Of a stretch of DNA of 39,195 nucleotides, positions 32,143-39,195 are shown in pieces (the first letter of the stretch is position 1; each line of letters opens with the position of its first letter). Both the position numbers and the translations under genes were made by a program. The notes under the pieces are model-generated. The model did no database searches. It saw only the letters and a program-made list of their open reading frames with translations, and was not told the DNA's origin. The stretch covers positions 1 to 39,195 of the forward strand of contig JAQTYQ010000028.1 of NCBI GenBank assembly GCA_028688225.1, read 5' to 3'. Source of the stretch: Opitutaceae bacterium. Lineage in GTDB: Bacteria > Verrucomicrobiota > Verrucomicrobiia > Opitutales > Opitutaceae.

Positions 32143-32202
32143 GACTGACGGCGTTTTTTCCTTGAGATTCCGCGCGTCCACTCAAAATTCGCACGTTTCG
32201 CC

Positions 32203-32277
32203 GCCCTCATCGTCTAGAGGTTAGGACAGGAGATTCTCAATCTTCAAACCGGGGTTCGATTCCCCGTGGGGGCGCCA
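32203..32277 (+). tRNA. tRNA-Glu (anticodon CTC)
   Basis: Acceptor GCCCTCA (32203-32209) pairs with TGGGGGC (32267-32273) including one T-G pair, then G and CCA (32275-32277). Anticodon stem GGAGA/TCTTC (one G-T pair) around loop TTCTCAA gives CTC. T-arm CGGGG-TTCGATT-CCCCG is perfect. The TCGTCTAGAGG D-region is typical of tRNA-Glu. The tRNA lies next to the lower-GC carbohydrate segment that begins at about 32.4 kb. Confidence 0.94.
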
Positions 32278-32283
32278 ACCTTC

Positions 32284-32302
32284 GCCTTCGGAGCCCGAAG
32301 GC
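32284..32302 (+). terminator. Hairpin directly after tRNA-Glu
   Basis: GCCTTCG (32284-32290) pairs with CGAAGGC (32296-32302), loop of 5 nt, six bases after the CCA. An alternative register uses CCTTCG at 32279-32284. No T-tract. Confidence 0.55.
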
Positions 32303-32418
32303 TACGGCTTGGCAAGCCAGCCGCTCATCATGGGCGCTCTGGTGCCGGGCTAACGCTCTCCGAGCGGCCCAACCCTCACCGTATAGAGCTCCGGCCGCAG
32401 ACCGCAGTACAACGGGTT

Positions 32419-32841
32419 TTATGCGCGAATGGCAGGCACCTCGGCCGGACAGACGTCGGCCGTGATGGTACCCTCGCGATCCCAAATTTCGGCCAGAAGC
32501 TTTCCCGTGGCATCGGTGATGTTGCTGCCGCCCGGGCAGACTCTTCCCAGCTCATCCACGCCGCAACAGCAGGAGGTGGCTATGATCATCGAATTCTGGG
32601 CGGCCAAGTCCTTTACTTCGGCGTACCCCCGGCTCTCCCGCTGGTTCAGCCAGAACAGGACCGAGCAGCCGCGGTTGGCATAAGCGCGGGTCATCTCCGG
32701 GAAGGCCCCGTCGTAGCAGAGCATGAAACCGCACCGGTTGCCGCGGAAGTCGAAGGTGACCAACCGGTCGCCGGGTGAATTATACGTGGGTTCATGCCGG
32801 GGGCCGGTGGCCTGCCACCACGGATGGGTCTTGCGGTAATT
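32419..32841 (-). pseudogene. Truncated carbon-nitrogen hydrolase (nitrilase family)
   Basis: Only the C-terminal half of a nitrilase-superfamily enzyme remains. In one frame it reads NYRKTHPWWQATG (the catalytic lysine region), then RCGFMLCYDGAFPEM with the nucleophile cysteine, then LAAQNSMIIATSCC and PGGSNITDATG, ending at 32419. The catalytic glutamate region and about 100 N-terminal residues are missing. Upstream, another frame offers MKMNAVPNFATALAAWTNN but it ends within 41 codons, so a deletion or frameshift lies near 32842. The next 150 bp lead to the opposite-strand GH2 gene, leaving no room for the missing part. This may be scar tissue at a tRNA-proximal insertion site. Confidence 0.7.
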
Positions 32842-32997
32842 GCATGTCCTCCGGCTTCCGATTGTTCGTCCAGGCTGCGAGTGCCGTCGCGAAGTTCGGC
32901 ACTGCGTTCATCTTCATGGATCAAGAATAAACCTTGAGGGGAAATCGCTGAGCTAGTTTGGTGCAGGGCGAAAGTGCCTGTCGAGCAGCGTTGCCAA

Positions 32998-34947
32998 ATG
33001 AACATATCCTACGATCTGTCCGGGCTTAAGTGGCAGCTATCGGGCTGGACCCCTCATCTCTGGCGGCTGGAGAAAAGCCGGGAGATCGGCGCTTCGCCGC
33101 AGGCGGAAATCCAGGCGATTCCGGTCGCAGTGCCGGGTTCGGTGCAACAGGCTCTGCGCCAGGCGGGAATATTGCCGGATTGGAACGTCGGGCTCAACTA
33201 CCGCCAGTGTGAGTGGGTGGAAAACCGTCACTGGATTCTGGAAACCTCCATCCCCGACGGTTGGATTCATCCGGGCCGCACGTTCCACCTCAATTGCCAG
33301 GGACTGGATTACTGCGGCTGGATCTTCGTCAACGGCCGGGATGCAGGGGAATTCCGCGGTGCGCACGTCCCGCACGTCTTCGACCTCACGCCATATCTGG
33401 CGGAACGGGACAACACCCTGCGGATAGTTTTCGATCTGCCGCCGCGATGGCTCGGACAGTTCGGTTATACCTCAAGGATGACCGACTGGAAACCCCGGTT
33501 CAATTACACGTGGGACTGGGTCGTCCGGCTGGTGCAGACCGGGGTATGGGACTCCCTCCGCCTCGAAGAGACCGATGGATACGGGATTAAGAGCTTTCAG
33601 GGCCGCGTCGATGCCGATCCGAAGAAGTCCACCGGTTCGCTTGCGATCTCCGGCAAAGTGTCGGCCTCGACGGGCGGCCGGGTGCGGCTCTCACTTGTCA
33701 GAGGCGATGCGACGCTCCGCCGCGAGGAGGTTGCCGCATCCGGCTTCAACGTCTCCGGTTTGTCGTGGAGCAATTTGCCGGTGGAACTATGGTGGCCGAA
33801 CCTGATGGGCAGCCAGCCGCTCTACCACCTGACCTGCGAGCTGGTGGATGAGAACGGCACCGTGAGGGACAAAACATTGCGGAGGATCGGCTTTCGACAC
33901 ATCGAATGGAGACAGTGCGAGGGCGCGCCACAAGAGGCCTATCCGAACCTATGCGTCGTGAACGGCAAGCCCGTCTTCCTCCAGGGAGTCAACTGGACGC
34001 CGATCCTGCCGAACTTTGCGGATGTGACGGAAGCGGACTACCAAAAGCGGCTTGGGCTTTATCGTGACCTGGGCCTGAACTTGCTGCGCGTCTGGGGTGG
34101 CGCCTTTCTGGAAAGGGAGGCTTTTTACGACCTTTGCGATGAGATGGGGCTCATGGTCTGGCAGGAATTTCCGCTTTCCTCGTCGGGGTTGGAAAATAAT
34201 CCTCCCGAAGACAAAAAATCGATCGACGACCTGGCGAAGATTGCGGAGTCCTATATCGCGCGCCGGCAGCACCATGCGGCGCTGATCATCTGGTGCGGCG
34301 GCAACGAGCTGCAACGCCCCGTTGATGGGGCGGAACGCCCGGTGGATGGCTCCCATCCGCTGATCAAGCGGCTGGCCCAGGTCGTCAAGAAGCGCGACCC
34401 GGACAGGAGGTTCCTGTTCACCTCTCCGTCCGGCCCGGTATTCAGTGCCAGTCCCGAGAACTTTGGCAAGGGGCGGCACTGGCATGTGCATGGTCCCTGG
34501 AAAGTCGACGGCGACCTCAGCGACTGGAATGAGTACTGGCGCCTGGACGATGCGATGTTGCGTTCCGAAACCGGCGCACCGGGAACCAGTTCGGTGGAAC
34601 TGATCCGCAAATACGCCGGCGATCTTCCGGTCATGCCGATCAGCGCAGACAATCCCCTGTGGAGACGGACGAGCACCTGGTGGATCGAATGTGACCAGTT
34701 TTTGAAGGAGCATGGCCGTCAGCCGGAGAGCCTGGAGGAGTATGTGAGCTGGAGCCAGAATCGGCAGGCCGAGGCCTTGGTGACGGCGCTGCAATCCTGC
34801 AAGAGTCGCTTCCCCCGATGCGGCGGATTCATCGTGTGGATGGGGCACGACTGCTTTCCCAGCACGGCGAACACTTCGCTCGTGGATTTCGAGGGCAAGC
34901 CCAAGCCGGCCGCGCTGGCGCTGAAAAACCTATGGAGAACACCATGA
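32998..34947 (+). CDS. Glycoside hydrolase family 2 (beta-mannosidase-like)
   Basis: A 649-residue enzyme with GH2 architecture. The N-terminal jelly-roll (NCQGLDYCGWIFVNGRDAG), a central immunoglobulin-like domain (PVELWWPNLMGSQPLYHLT) and the TIM barrel from about residue 320 (VNGKPVFLQGVNWTP, LLRVWGGAF). The acid/base is Glu437 in WCGGNE and the likely nucleophile Glu524 in RSETGAPG. The pattern is closest to beta-mannosidases (WSGNNE-type). It lacks a signal peptide, so it probably acts in the cytoplasm on imported oligosaccharides. It is shorter than typical mannosidases (~800-900). ATG 32998; its stop overlaps the next start in ATGA. Confidence 0.87.
   Translation: MNISYDLSGLKWQLSGWTPHLWRLEKSREIGASPQAEIQAIPVAVPGSVQQALRQAGILPDWNVGLNYRQCEWVENRHWILETSIPDGWIHPGRTFHLNCQGLDYCGWIFVNGRDAGEFRGAHVPHVFDLTPYLAERDNTLRIVFDLPPRWLGQFGYTSRMTDWKPRFNYTWDWVVRLVQTGVWDSLRLEETDGYGIKSFQGRVDADPKKSTGSLAISGKVSASTGGRVRLSLVRGDATLRREEVAASGFNVSGLSWSNLPVELWWPNLMGSQPLYHLTCELVDENGTVRDKTLRRIGFRHIEWRQCEGAPQEAYPNLCVVNGKPVFLQGVNWTPILPNFADVTEADYQKRLGLYRDLGLNLLRVWGGAFLEREAFYDLCDEMGLMVWQEFPLSSSGLENNPPEDKKSIDDLAKIAESYIARRQHHAALIIWCGGNELQRPVDGAERPVDGSHPLIKRLAQVVKKRDPDRRFLFTSPSGPVFSASPENFGKGRHWHVHGPWKVDGDLSDWNEYWRLDDAMLRSETGAPGTSSVELIRKYAGDLPVMPISADNPLWRRTSTWWIECDQFLKEHGRQPESLEEYVSWSQNRQAEALVTALQSCKSRFPRCGGFIVWMGHDCFPSTANTSLVDFEGKPKPAALALKNLWRTP
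34934..34937 (+). promoter_or_regulatory. Ribosome-binding site of the clan GH-A gene
   Basis: GGAG, six bases before ATG 34944, inside the end of the GH2 gene. Together with the ATGA overlap it supports 34944 as the start and thereby places the REPIN inside the coding sequence. Confidence 0.6.
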
Positions 34948-37940
34948 AACTAACGGCTATCCTGAGGTCTCCTGCCGCAACGATTTTCTCGGCCCTGGTA
35001 GGGACGCGATATCGTCGCGCCCTTGAAAAGATCGGGCGCAGCAAGCCTGCGCCCCTACAGTTTTCAGCGGTTTGCGGAAAGTCTCAATTCTTCCGCCTCG
35101 GGTCGCTGATGGCACTGCTGGTTTGGGCCTTTCCGCTTCAAGCCGGGGAGGTGCTGGTGCTGCGCGATGGGCTTTCGGGGTCATCGGGCGGGTGGTGCCG
35201 GCCGATCGCCCAGGCCCTGATGGCCGCCGGCATCGACGTGCAGGAAATCGGTGCAGAAGGATTGCCTCGCCGGCTCGAGGCAGAGCCGGGCCCCGGAACG
35301 ATCCTCCTCCTCCCCAACGCGCCCTATTTTCCGGCGGAGGCGGTGCCGGACCTGCAAAGATTTCTCAAGCGAGGCAATCATCTCATCGCCGTATCCGGGC
35401 CCGCTTTCAGCAGGCTCATGATCCAGCGCGAGGGACGCTGGATGGAAACCGAAGAATCTTCGGCCGTGGCGCCGGTGCTCGAATCGATCAGCCCGCATTA
35501 CAAGCTGCATGTCACCCATGCCTCCGCCCTCGCGATCGTCGGGTCGGAAGAATCGTTTCCATTCTCGGGCGTGATCGTGGGATCCATTCCCCGATCCCAG
35601 GGATTTGGCTGCGACGCCTTGAGAAAATGGAGGCAGATCCCGTTGTGGTATGTACTCGGCCCGGAGGGGGAGAAGCGAGTCATCGCCGCGGAGCTGTTTC
35701 TCAACAGCGACGCGGATTATGCGGGGTCGGTCTGGGGCTACATCGGCCTGTCGCAGGCGGACATGGAGCGGACCTCGGACTGGAGCGTCCCGCTCCTGGT
35801 CTCGATGGTGCGCCGCATCCAGCGCGGCCTCTTTCTGGCCAATGCCGGGACGCAGCATTTCGCCGGTGCGACCGGCGAGCGCATGCCCCTGGGGGCCTAC
35901 GTCGTCAATTTGACCAGGATGCCGGCTGATCTCAGCGTCGGGTTCACGGTCACGGCCGGAGCGCGGGTGGTGCATTCCTCGACGAAAGCGCTGCCTCCCG
36001 GCGCTGCTGCACAAACGCCTCCGGAGTTTGTGCCGGGCGAATCGCTAACCCTGCCCGCCGGAGAGTACAGAGTGACCACGACCCTCGCGAGCGGCGAGGC
36101 GAAGGTCGATGAGATCACATACCCCTTCCAAGTCATCCAGTATGGTGAGTTGAAGGACGACGAGACGGTTTCGGCGCGGGAGGGCGATTTCTATCTGGCC
36201 GGCAAAAAATGGTATCCGCTCGGGATCAACTACTGGCCCAGGTATATCCTCGGCGCCGAACCGGCCGACTACTGGGAGGCGCAGTGGAATCCGGAGCAGT
36301 ACAATCCGGAGAGCGTGGAAGCCGACCTTGCGCTGGCCGAAAAGCTCGGCCTGAGCATGATCAGCATCCAATACAACCACATCGGGCAGGCGGCGCCGGT
36401 GATGGATCTGCTGGCGCGGGCGCACCGGCACAAGCTCAAGGCGCATATTTTTCTGCCGGGGGTCCATCCGCTGCAGCAGGATTTCCCTCTCGCCCAATCG
36501 CTGATCCGGGCGGCGCATCTGCCGGAGAGTCCGGCGATCTTCGCCTATGACCTCGGTTGGGAGGTGAATGCCGGACAGCGCAAGGCGCGGGCGCCGGCAG
36601 ACGGCGAATGGCAGAAGTGGGTGGTCGACCAGTACGGCAGCATCGCGGCCGCCGAGAAAGACTGGGGTTATATCCCGGCAAGGGAAAACGGAACCTTGAC
36701 CGGCGCGAGCGACGAGCAGCTGATGAAAGACGGCTCGTGGCGAATTTATGTGGCCGCCTACCGCCGGTTTTGGGACGACAAAATCAGCCGGAGCTATCGG
36801 GAGGTCCGGGCCATGATCAGGTCCGTTGACCGGCATCATCTGTTGGGGGCCCGAAGCGGCTACGGCGGCACCGGCGCGGAGTGGATTGCCGATCATCTGC
36901 CTTTCGATCTGGCCAGCGGGGCGAAGCACCTCGACTTCATTTCGCCGGAAAACTACGAGGTCCCCCGGAGCCGGACGGAGTTCCTCAAGAGTGCATTCAC
37001 GACGGCGTACGCGCGCCTGGTGAGCGGGGGAAAACCGGTTTACTGGGCCGAATACGGACGGCCGGTTGCCTGGCAGGTCGAGCCAGCGGCCTATCGGTTG
37101 GAAGCCGACCCCCAGGCTTTGCAGACGCAGGGCGAATACTTCCGCAATCTGATCTGGATGGTGCACGAGGCGCGCGCGAACGGTTGTGCGGGCTGGTGGT
37201 GGCCGGCGGGCTACCGGGTCGATGAGAAAAGCGATTTCGGGATCGTTTATCCCGATTTGTCGCTGCGTCCCGCGGCCGAGGAGATCGCGAAAGCGGCACA
37301 GTGGTTCTACGAGCCGCTGGCCCCTCTCCAGACCAGCGGCTGTCTTGTCATCGACCGGGACCGCCATGTCACCGGTTATGCGGGGATCTATGGCGTTTAC
37401 AGCGGGCAATACGCGGAGGATTTCGCCAATGGCAAAGCTCCCGGCATCCGGACCGAGGGCACCGGGACGGACTCGGCCAACACTCCCCTGGTCGCGGTCG
37501 GGGATGTGCCGTGCAACGGCAGCAACCCGCCCAAATACCTCAATGCCGAGTTCAACTTCCTGCGGATCAACGGCCGGAACGTCCGGGACGGAGACGTGGT
37601 GGAGGTGGAACCGGACCGGCCGGTGGTGGCCGAGGCCTCGGTCGGCAACACGGCGGAAGCGCGGTGGCTTGCCCGCTCGAGCGCGGACGCAGGAACCGTC
37701 TGTCTTTCAGCGCGCCTGGGCAGAAAGCGAATCCTTGGCCGGATCGAATCAGACACGGCATTCCTCCACGACGCCTGTGTGCCGGAGTTTGAACTCGCGC
37801 CGCGGGTGGAACTGCCGGTGGTGGTCACTTTCAGGGTGACAGCGCAGGAGCGGGTGGATTTTGGCGAAGTGATCCGCGTGACGCTGCAGCCTGCGTCAGC
37901 GCTTGCCAATCCGCCCGCCGAAGTGCACTCCCAGAAGTAG
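34944..37940 (+). CDS. Exported clan GH-A glycoside hydrolase with in-frame REPIN
   Basis: 998 residues. After the start MKLTAILRSPAATIFSALV the frame runs through a 61-bp REPIN (residues ~19-39), then reaches MALLVWAFPLQAGEVLV, a second hydrophobic signal-like stretch at 56-68. Residues ~75-440 hold a beta-rich domain of unclear family. From ~430 a TIM barrel starts (FYLAGKKWYPLGINYWP). Catalytic candidates are Glu540 in DLGWEVN (acid/base) and Glu703 in VYWAEYGRP (nucleophile), as in clan GH-A families such as GH5/GH42. A C-terminal beta domain follows. ATG 34944 shares ATGA with the GH2 stop; ATG 35109 is the alternative that would avoid the REPIN. Substrate not deducible; operon context suggests a hemicellulose. 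Confidence 0.8.
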   Translation: MKLTAILRSPAATIFSALVGTRYRRALEKIGRSKPAPLQFSAVCGKSQFFRLGSLMALLVWAFPLQAGEVLVLRDGLSGSSGGWCRPIAQALMAAGIDVQEIGAEGLPRRLEAEPGPGTILLLPNAPYFPAEAVPDLQRFLKRGNHLIAVSGPAFSRLMIQREGRWMETEESSAVAPVLESISPHYKLHVTHASALAIVGSEESFPFSGVIVGSIPRSQGFGCDALRKWRQIPLWYVLGPEGEKRVIAAELFLNSDADYAGSVWGYIGLSQADMERTSDWSVPLLVSMVRRIQRGLFLANAGTQHFAGATGERMPLGAYVVNLTRMPADLSVGFTVTAGARVVHSSTKALPPGAAAQTPPEFVPGESLTLPAGEYRVTTTLASGEAKVDEITYPFQVIQYGELKDDETVSAREGDFYLAGKKWYPLGINYWPRYILGAEPADYWEAQWNPEQYNPESVEADLALAEKLGLSMISIQYNHIGQAAPVMDLLARAHRHKLKAHIFLPGVHPLQQDFPLAQSLIRAAHLPESPAIFAYDLGWEVNAGQRKARAPADGEWQKWVVDQYGSIAAAEKDWGYIPARENGTLTGASDEQLMKDGSWRIYVAAYRRFWDDKISRSYREVRAMIRSVDRHHLLGARSGYGGTGAEWIADHLPFDLASGAKHLDFISPENYEVPRSRTEFLKSAFTTAYARLVSGGKPVYWAEYGRPVAWQVEPAAYRLEADPQALQTQGEYFRNLIWMVHEARANGCAGWWWPAGYRVDEKSDFGIVYPDLSLRPAAEEIAKAAQWFYEPLAPLQTSGCLVIDRDRHVTGYAGIYGVYSGQYAEDFANGKAPGIRTEGTGTDSANTPLVAVGDVPCNGSNPPKYLNAEFNFLRINGRNVRDGDVVEVEPDRPVVAEASVGNTAEARWLARSSADAGTVCLSARLGRKRILGRIESDTAFLHDACVPEFELAPRVELPVVVTFRVTAQERVDFGEVIRVTLQPASALANPPAEVHSQK
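34998..35058. repeat. REPIN-like doublet inside a coding region
   Basis: Two hairpins with 5-nt loops: GGG-a-CGCGA / TCGCG-CCC (35001-35022) and GGGCGCAG / CTGCGCCC (35034-35054). The ends read GTAGGG and CCCTAC, so the whole element is a terminal inverted repeat. Its core resembles 9854-9917 and 20785-20807. Confidence 0.75.
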
Positions 37941-37945
37941 CAGCC

Positions 37946-39195
37946 ATGAACATAATCATGCTCTCATTGATGACCGGAGCGGTTTTGCTTGCTCCTGTAA
38001 CAGCCGTTTCCGCCGAAACCACGGCGACACATCCGTATCCGGGAGGAGCGGAGGCGGACATCTGGGTGCTGGCCGGACAGTCCAACATGCAGGGTTATGG
38101 CCTGCTGACCCGGGTGTACCCTGCCAACCCGAAGATCATGATGTTCGGCTTGAATAATGAATGGATGCCGGCGACGGCGCCAACGCACCGGGTCTATACG
38201 GCCGCTGCTCCCGTCTTTAAAAACCTGATCATGGCCAAGAACCCCGATCTCACGGAGGAGGCGTGGAAGAATATGTCAGAAGGGGAGAAGAAGAAGCCTG
38301 CCAATACGGTCGGGCCTGATTGGTCGTTTGCGGAGAGCATTGTGGCTGCCACCGGTCATGACGTCGGGCTGCTGCCGTGCGCCTTGGGTGCGACGACGAT
38401 GGAGGACTGGAATCCGGCCAATCGGGACCAGGGCGCTCGCTCGCTTTACGGCAACATGATCGAGCGGATCAAGATGGTGGGAGGCAGGGTCAAGGGCGTG
38501 CTCTGGTACCAGGGAGAGGGTGAGACCGGCAGCCAGGCCACGATCGACGGATTTCAGACGGCATTCCTGAATCTGGTGGACAGCATTCGCCGCGACACCG
38601 GCATCCCGGATCTGCCCTTCATCTATATTCAGCTCAGCCGGTTCTGTGTGGAGAACCAGGACTCGGCCGCGGGCTGGGAGGCGATCCGGGAAAAGCAGCG
38701 CAGCATTGTATCGATGCGAAAAAACCTGTGGGTGGTGCCGGCGATCGATCTGCCACTCGATGACTTCATCCACATCGGGGCTTCGGGCCAGGAGCGACTC
38801 GGCAAGCGACTGGCGGAAGTGGCGCTCACCCACGTCTACGACGTCAAGGGGCATGGGACGCCGATCGACTTCAAGTCCTGCGAGATTCTGCCGGCGGCCG
38901 ACGTTCTGCACAACCGCATGCGCGTGAGTTTTTCGGGGGTCACCGGCTGGCTCCAGGCCAAGGGCCGGCCGGCTGGTTTCGAGCTCAGGTCCGACGATCC
39001 GAAAAAAGACGGGCCGATGATCTACAAGGTCGAATTCGATCCCAGTGATCCTACCGCCGTGATTGTGTGGTACTTCAAAGCCATCACCAGTCCGGTAAAG
39101 CTCTACTATGCCCCGGGGCTGAATCCGTACGTTAATATCACGGACAGCGTGGACATGGCGATCCCCGCGTTTGGTCCGATCACGGTCGAGCCAAA
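37946..39195 (+). CDS. Exported SASA-domain carbohydrate esterase (3' end outside window)
   Basis: At least 416 residues, cut by the window end. Signal peptide MNIIMLSLMTGAVLLAPVTA-VSA, cleavage near residue 23. The SASA (sialate O-acetylesterase/CE6-like) domain has WVLAGQSNMQGYG with catalytic Ser46, LWYQGEGET (187-193), and DDFIHIGASG with Asp273 and His276 as the rest of the triad. The family removes acetyl groups from sugars. It starts five bases after the stop of the clan GH-A gene, so all three genes form one operon. A beta-type C-terminal part begins around residue 300. Plausible job: deacetylating an acetylated hemicellulose or sulphated/acetylated glycan so the two hydrolases can act. 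Confidence 0.88.
   Translation, partial: MNIIMLSLMTGAVLLAPVTAVSAETTATHPYPGGAEADIWVLAGQSNMQGYGLLTRVYPANPKIMMFGLNNEWMPATAPTHRVYTAAAPVFKNLIMAKNPDLTEEAWKNMSEGEKKKPANTVGPDWSFAESIVAATGHDVGLLPCALGATTMEDWNPANRDQGARSLYGNMIERIKMVGGRVKGVLWYQGEGETGSQATIDGFQTAFLNLVDSIRRDTGIPDLPFIYIQLSRFCVENQDSAAGWEAIREKQRSIVSMRKNLWVVPAIDLPLDDFIHIGASGQERLGKRLAEVALTHVYDVKGHGTPIDFKSCEILPAADVLHNRMRVSFSGVTGWLQAKGRPAGFELRSDDPKKDGPMIYKVEFDPSDPTAVIVWYFKAITSPVKLYYAPGLNPYVNITDSVDMAIPAFGPITVEP

Overview
The window looks like a chromosomal piece of a GC-rich, free-living Gram-negative bacterium. The mix of families fits Verrucomicrobiota, most likely an Opitutaceae-like lineage: abundant intergenic palindromes, starts often without Shine-Dalgarno sequences, a CobA-HemD fusion, two unrelated ketol-acid reductoisomerases, and secreted glycoside hydrolases with a sialate O-acetylesterase. 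The taxonomic call is my judgement from gene content, not a search result. I see no phage, insertion-sequence transposase, CRISPR array or rRNA.

Layout. 1-3.2 kb: a poor region with tRNA-Met(CAT), a decayed GIY-YIG endonuclease, and an overlapping minus-strand pair (terpene-cyclase-fold protein, then a DUF3052-type protein). 3.2-7.1 kb: a sugar-nucleotidyltransferase, then a minus-strand pair made of a DinG-type Fe-S helicase and a PP2C phosphatase. 7.5-11.5 kb: a P1B-4 metal-exporting ATPase, an L,D-transpeptidase, and aspartate-semialdehyde dehydrogenase, the last two starting back to back. 11.6-17.5 kb: a branched-chain amino-acid block with tRNA-Val, ilvN, ilvC, hemC, then ilvD and a second, different ilvC on the opposite strand. 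17.8-21.7 kb: a small membrane protein, ferredoxin-NADP reductase, the CobA-HemD fusion and trpF. 22.1-25.3 kb: tRNA-Arg(TCG), a small XRE-type regulator and a large secreted protein of unknown function. 25.5-32.3 kb: RNase R, glycogen synthase, a TIGR01777 epimerase, an exported S24/S26 peptidase-fold protein, nucleoside diphosphate kinase and tRNA-Glu(CTC). 32.4-39.2 kb: a truncated carbon-nitrogen hydrolase, followed by a tightly packed carbohydrate operon: GH2 enzyme, exported clan GH-A enzyme, and an exported SASA esterase cut by the window end.

How the genes work together. IlvN, two IlvC enzymes and IlvD cover three steps of valine/isoleucine synthesis, but the catalytic subunit IlvB is not in the window. 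HemC and the CobA-HemD fusion supply consecutive steps of uroporphyrinogen III and siroheme/precorrin synthesis. Asd feeds lysine, threonine and diaminopimelate synthesis, and sits back to back with a peptidoglycan cross-linking enzyme. The final operon probably deacetylates and hydrolyses a plant or algal hemicellulose-like glycan.

The non-coding DNA is the richest place for surprises. All four tRNA genes are followed at once by a hairpin. REP/REPIN-like doublets with 5-nt (one 4-nt) loops recur, and one lies in frame inside the signal-peptide region of a glycoside hydrolase gene. There is also a perfect 38-bp palindrome behind trpF, a nested inverted repeat ahead of trpF, a 16-bp inverted repeat at both edges of the helicase/ATPase divergent region, and short tandem repeats in place of ribosome-binding sites ahead of ilvC and hemC.
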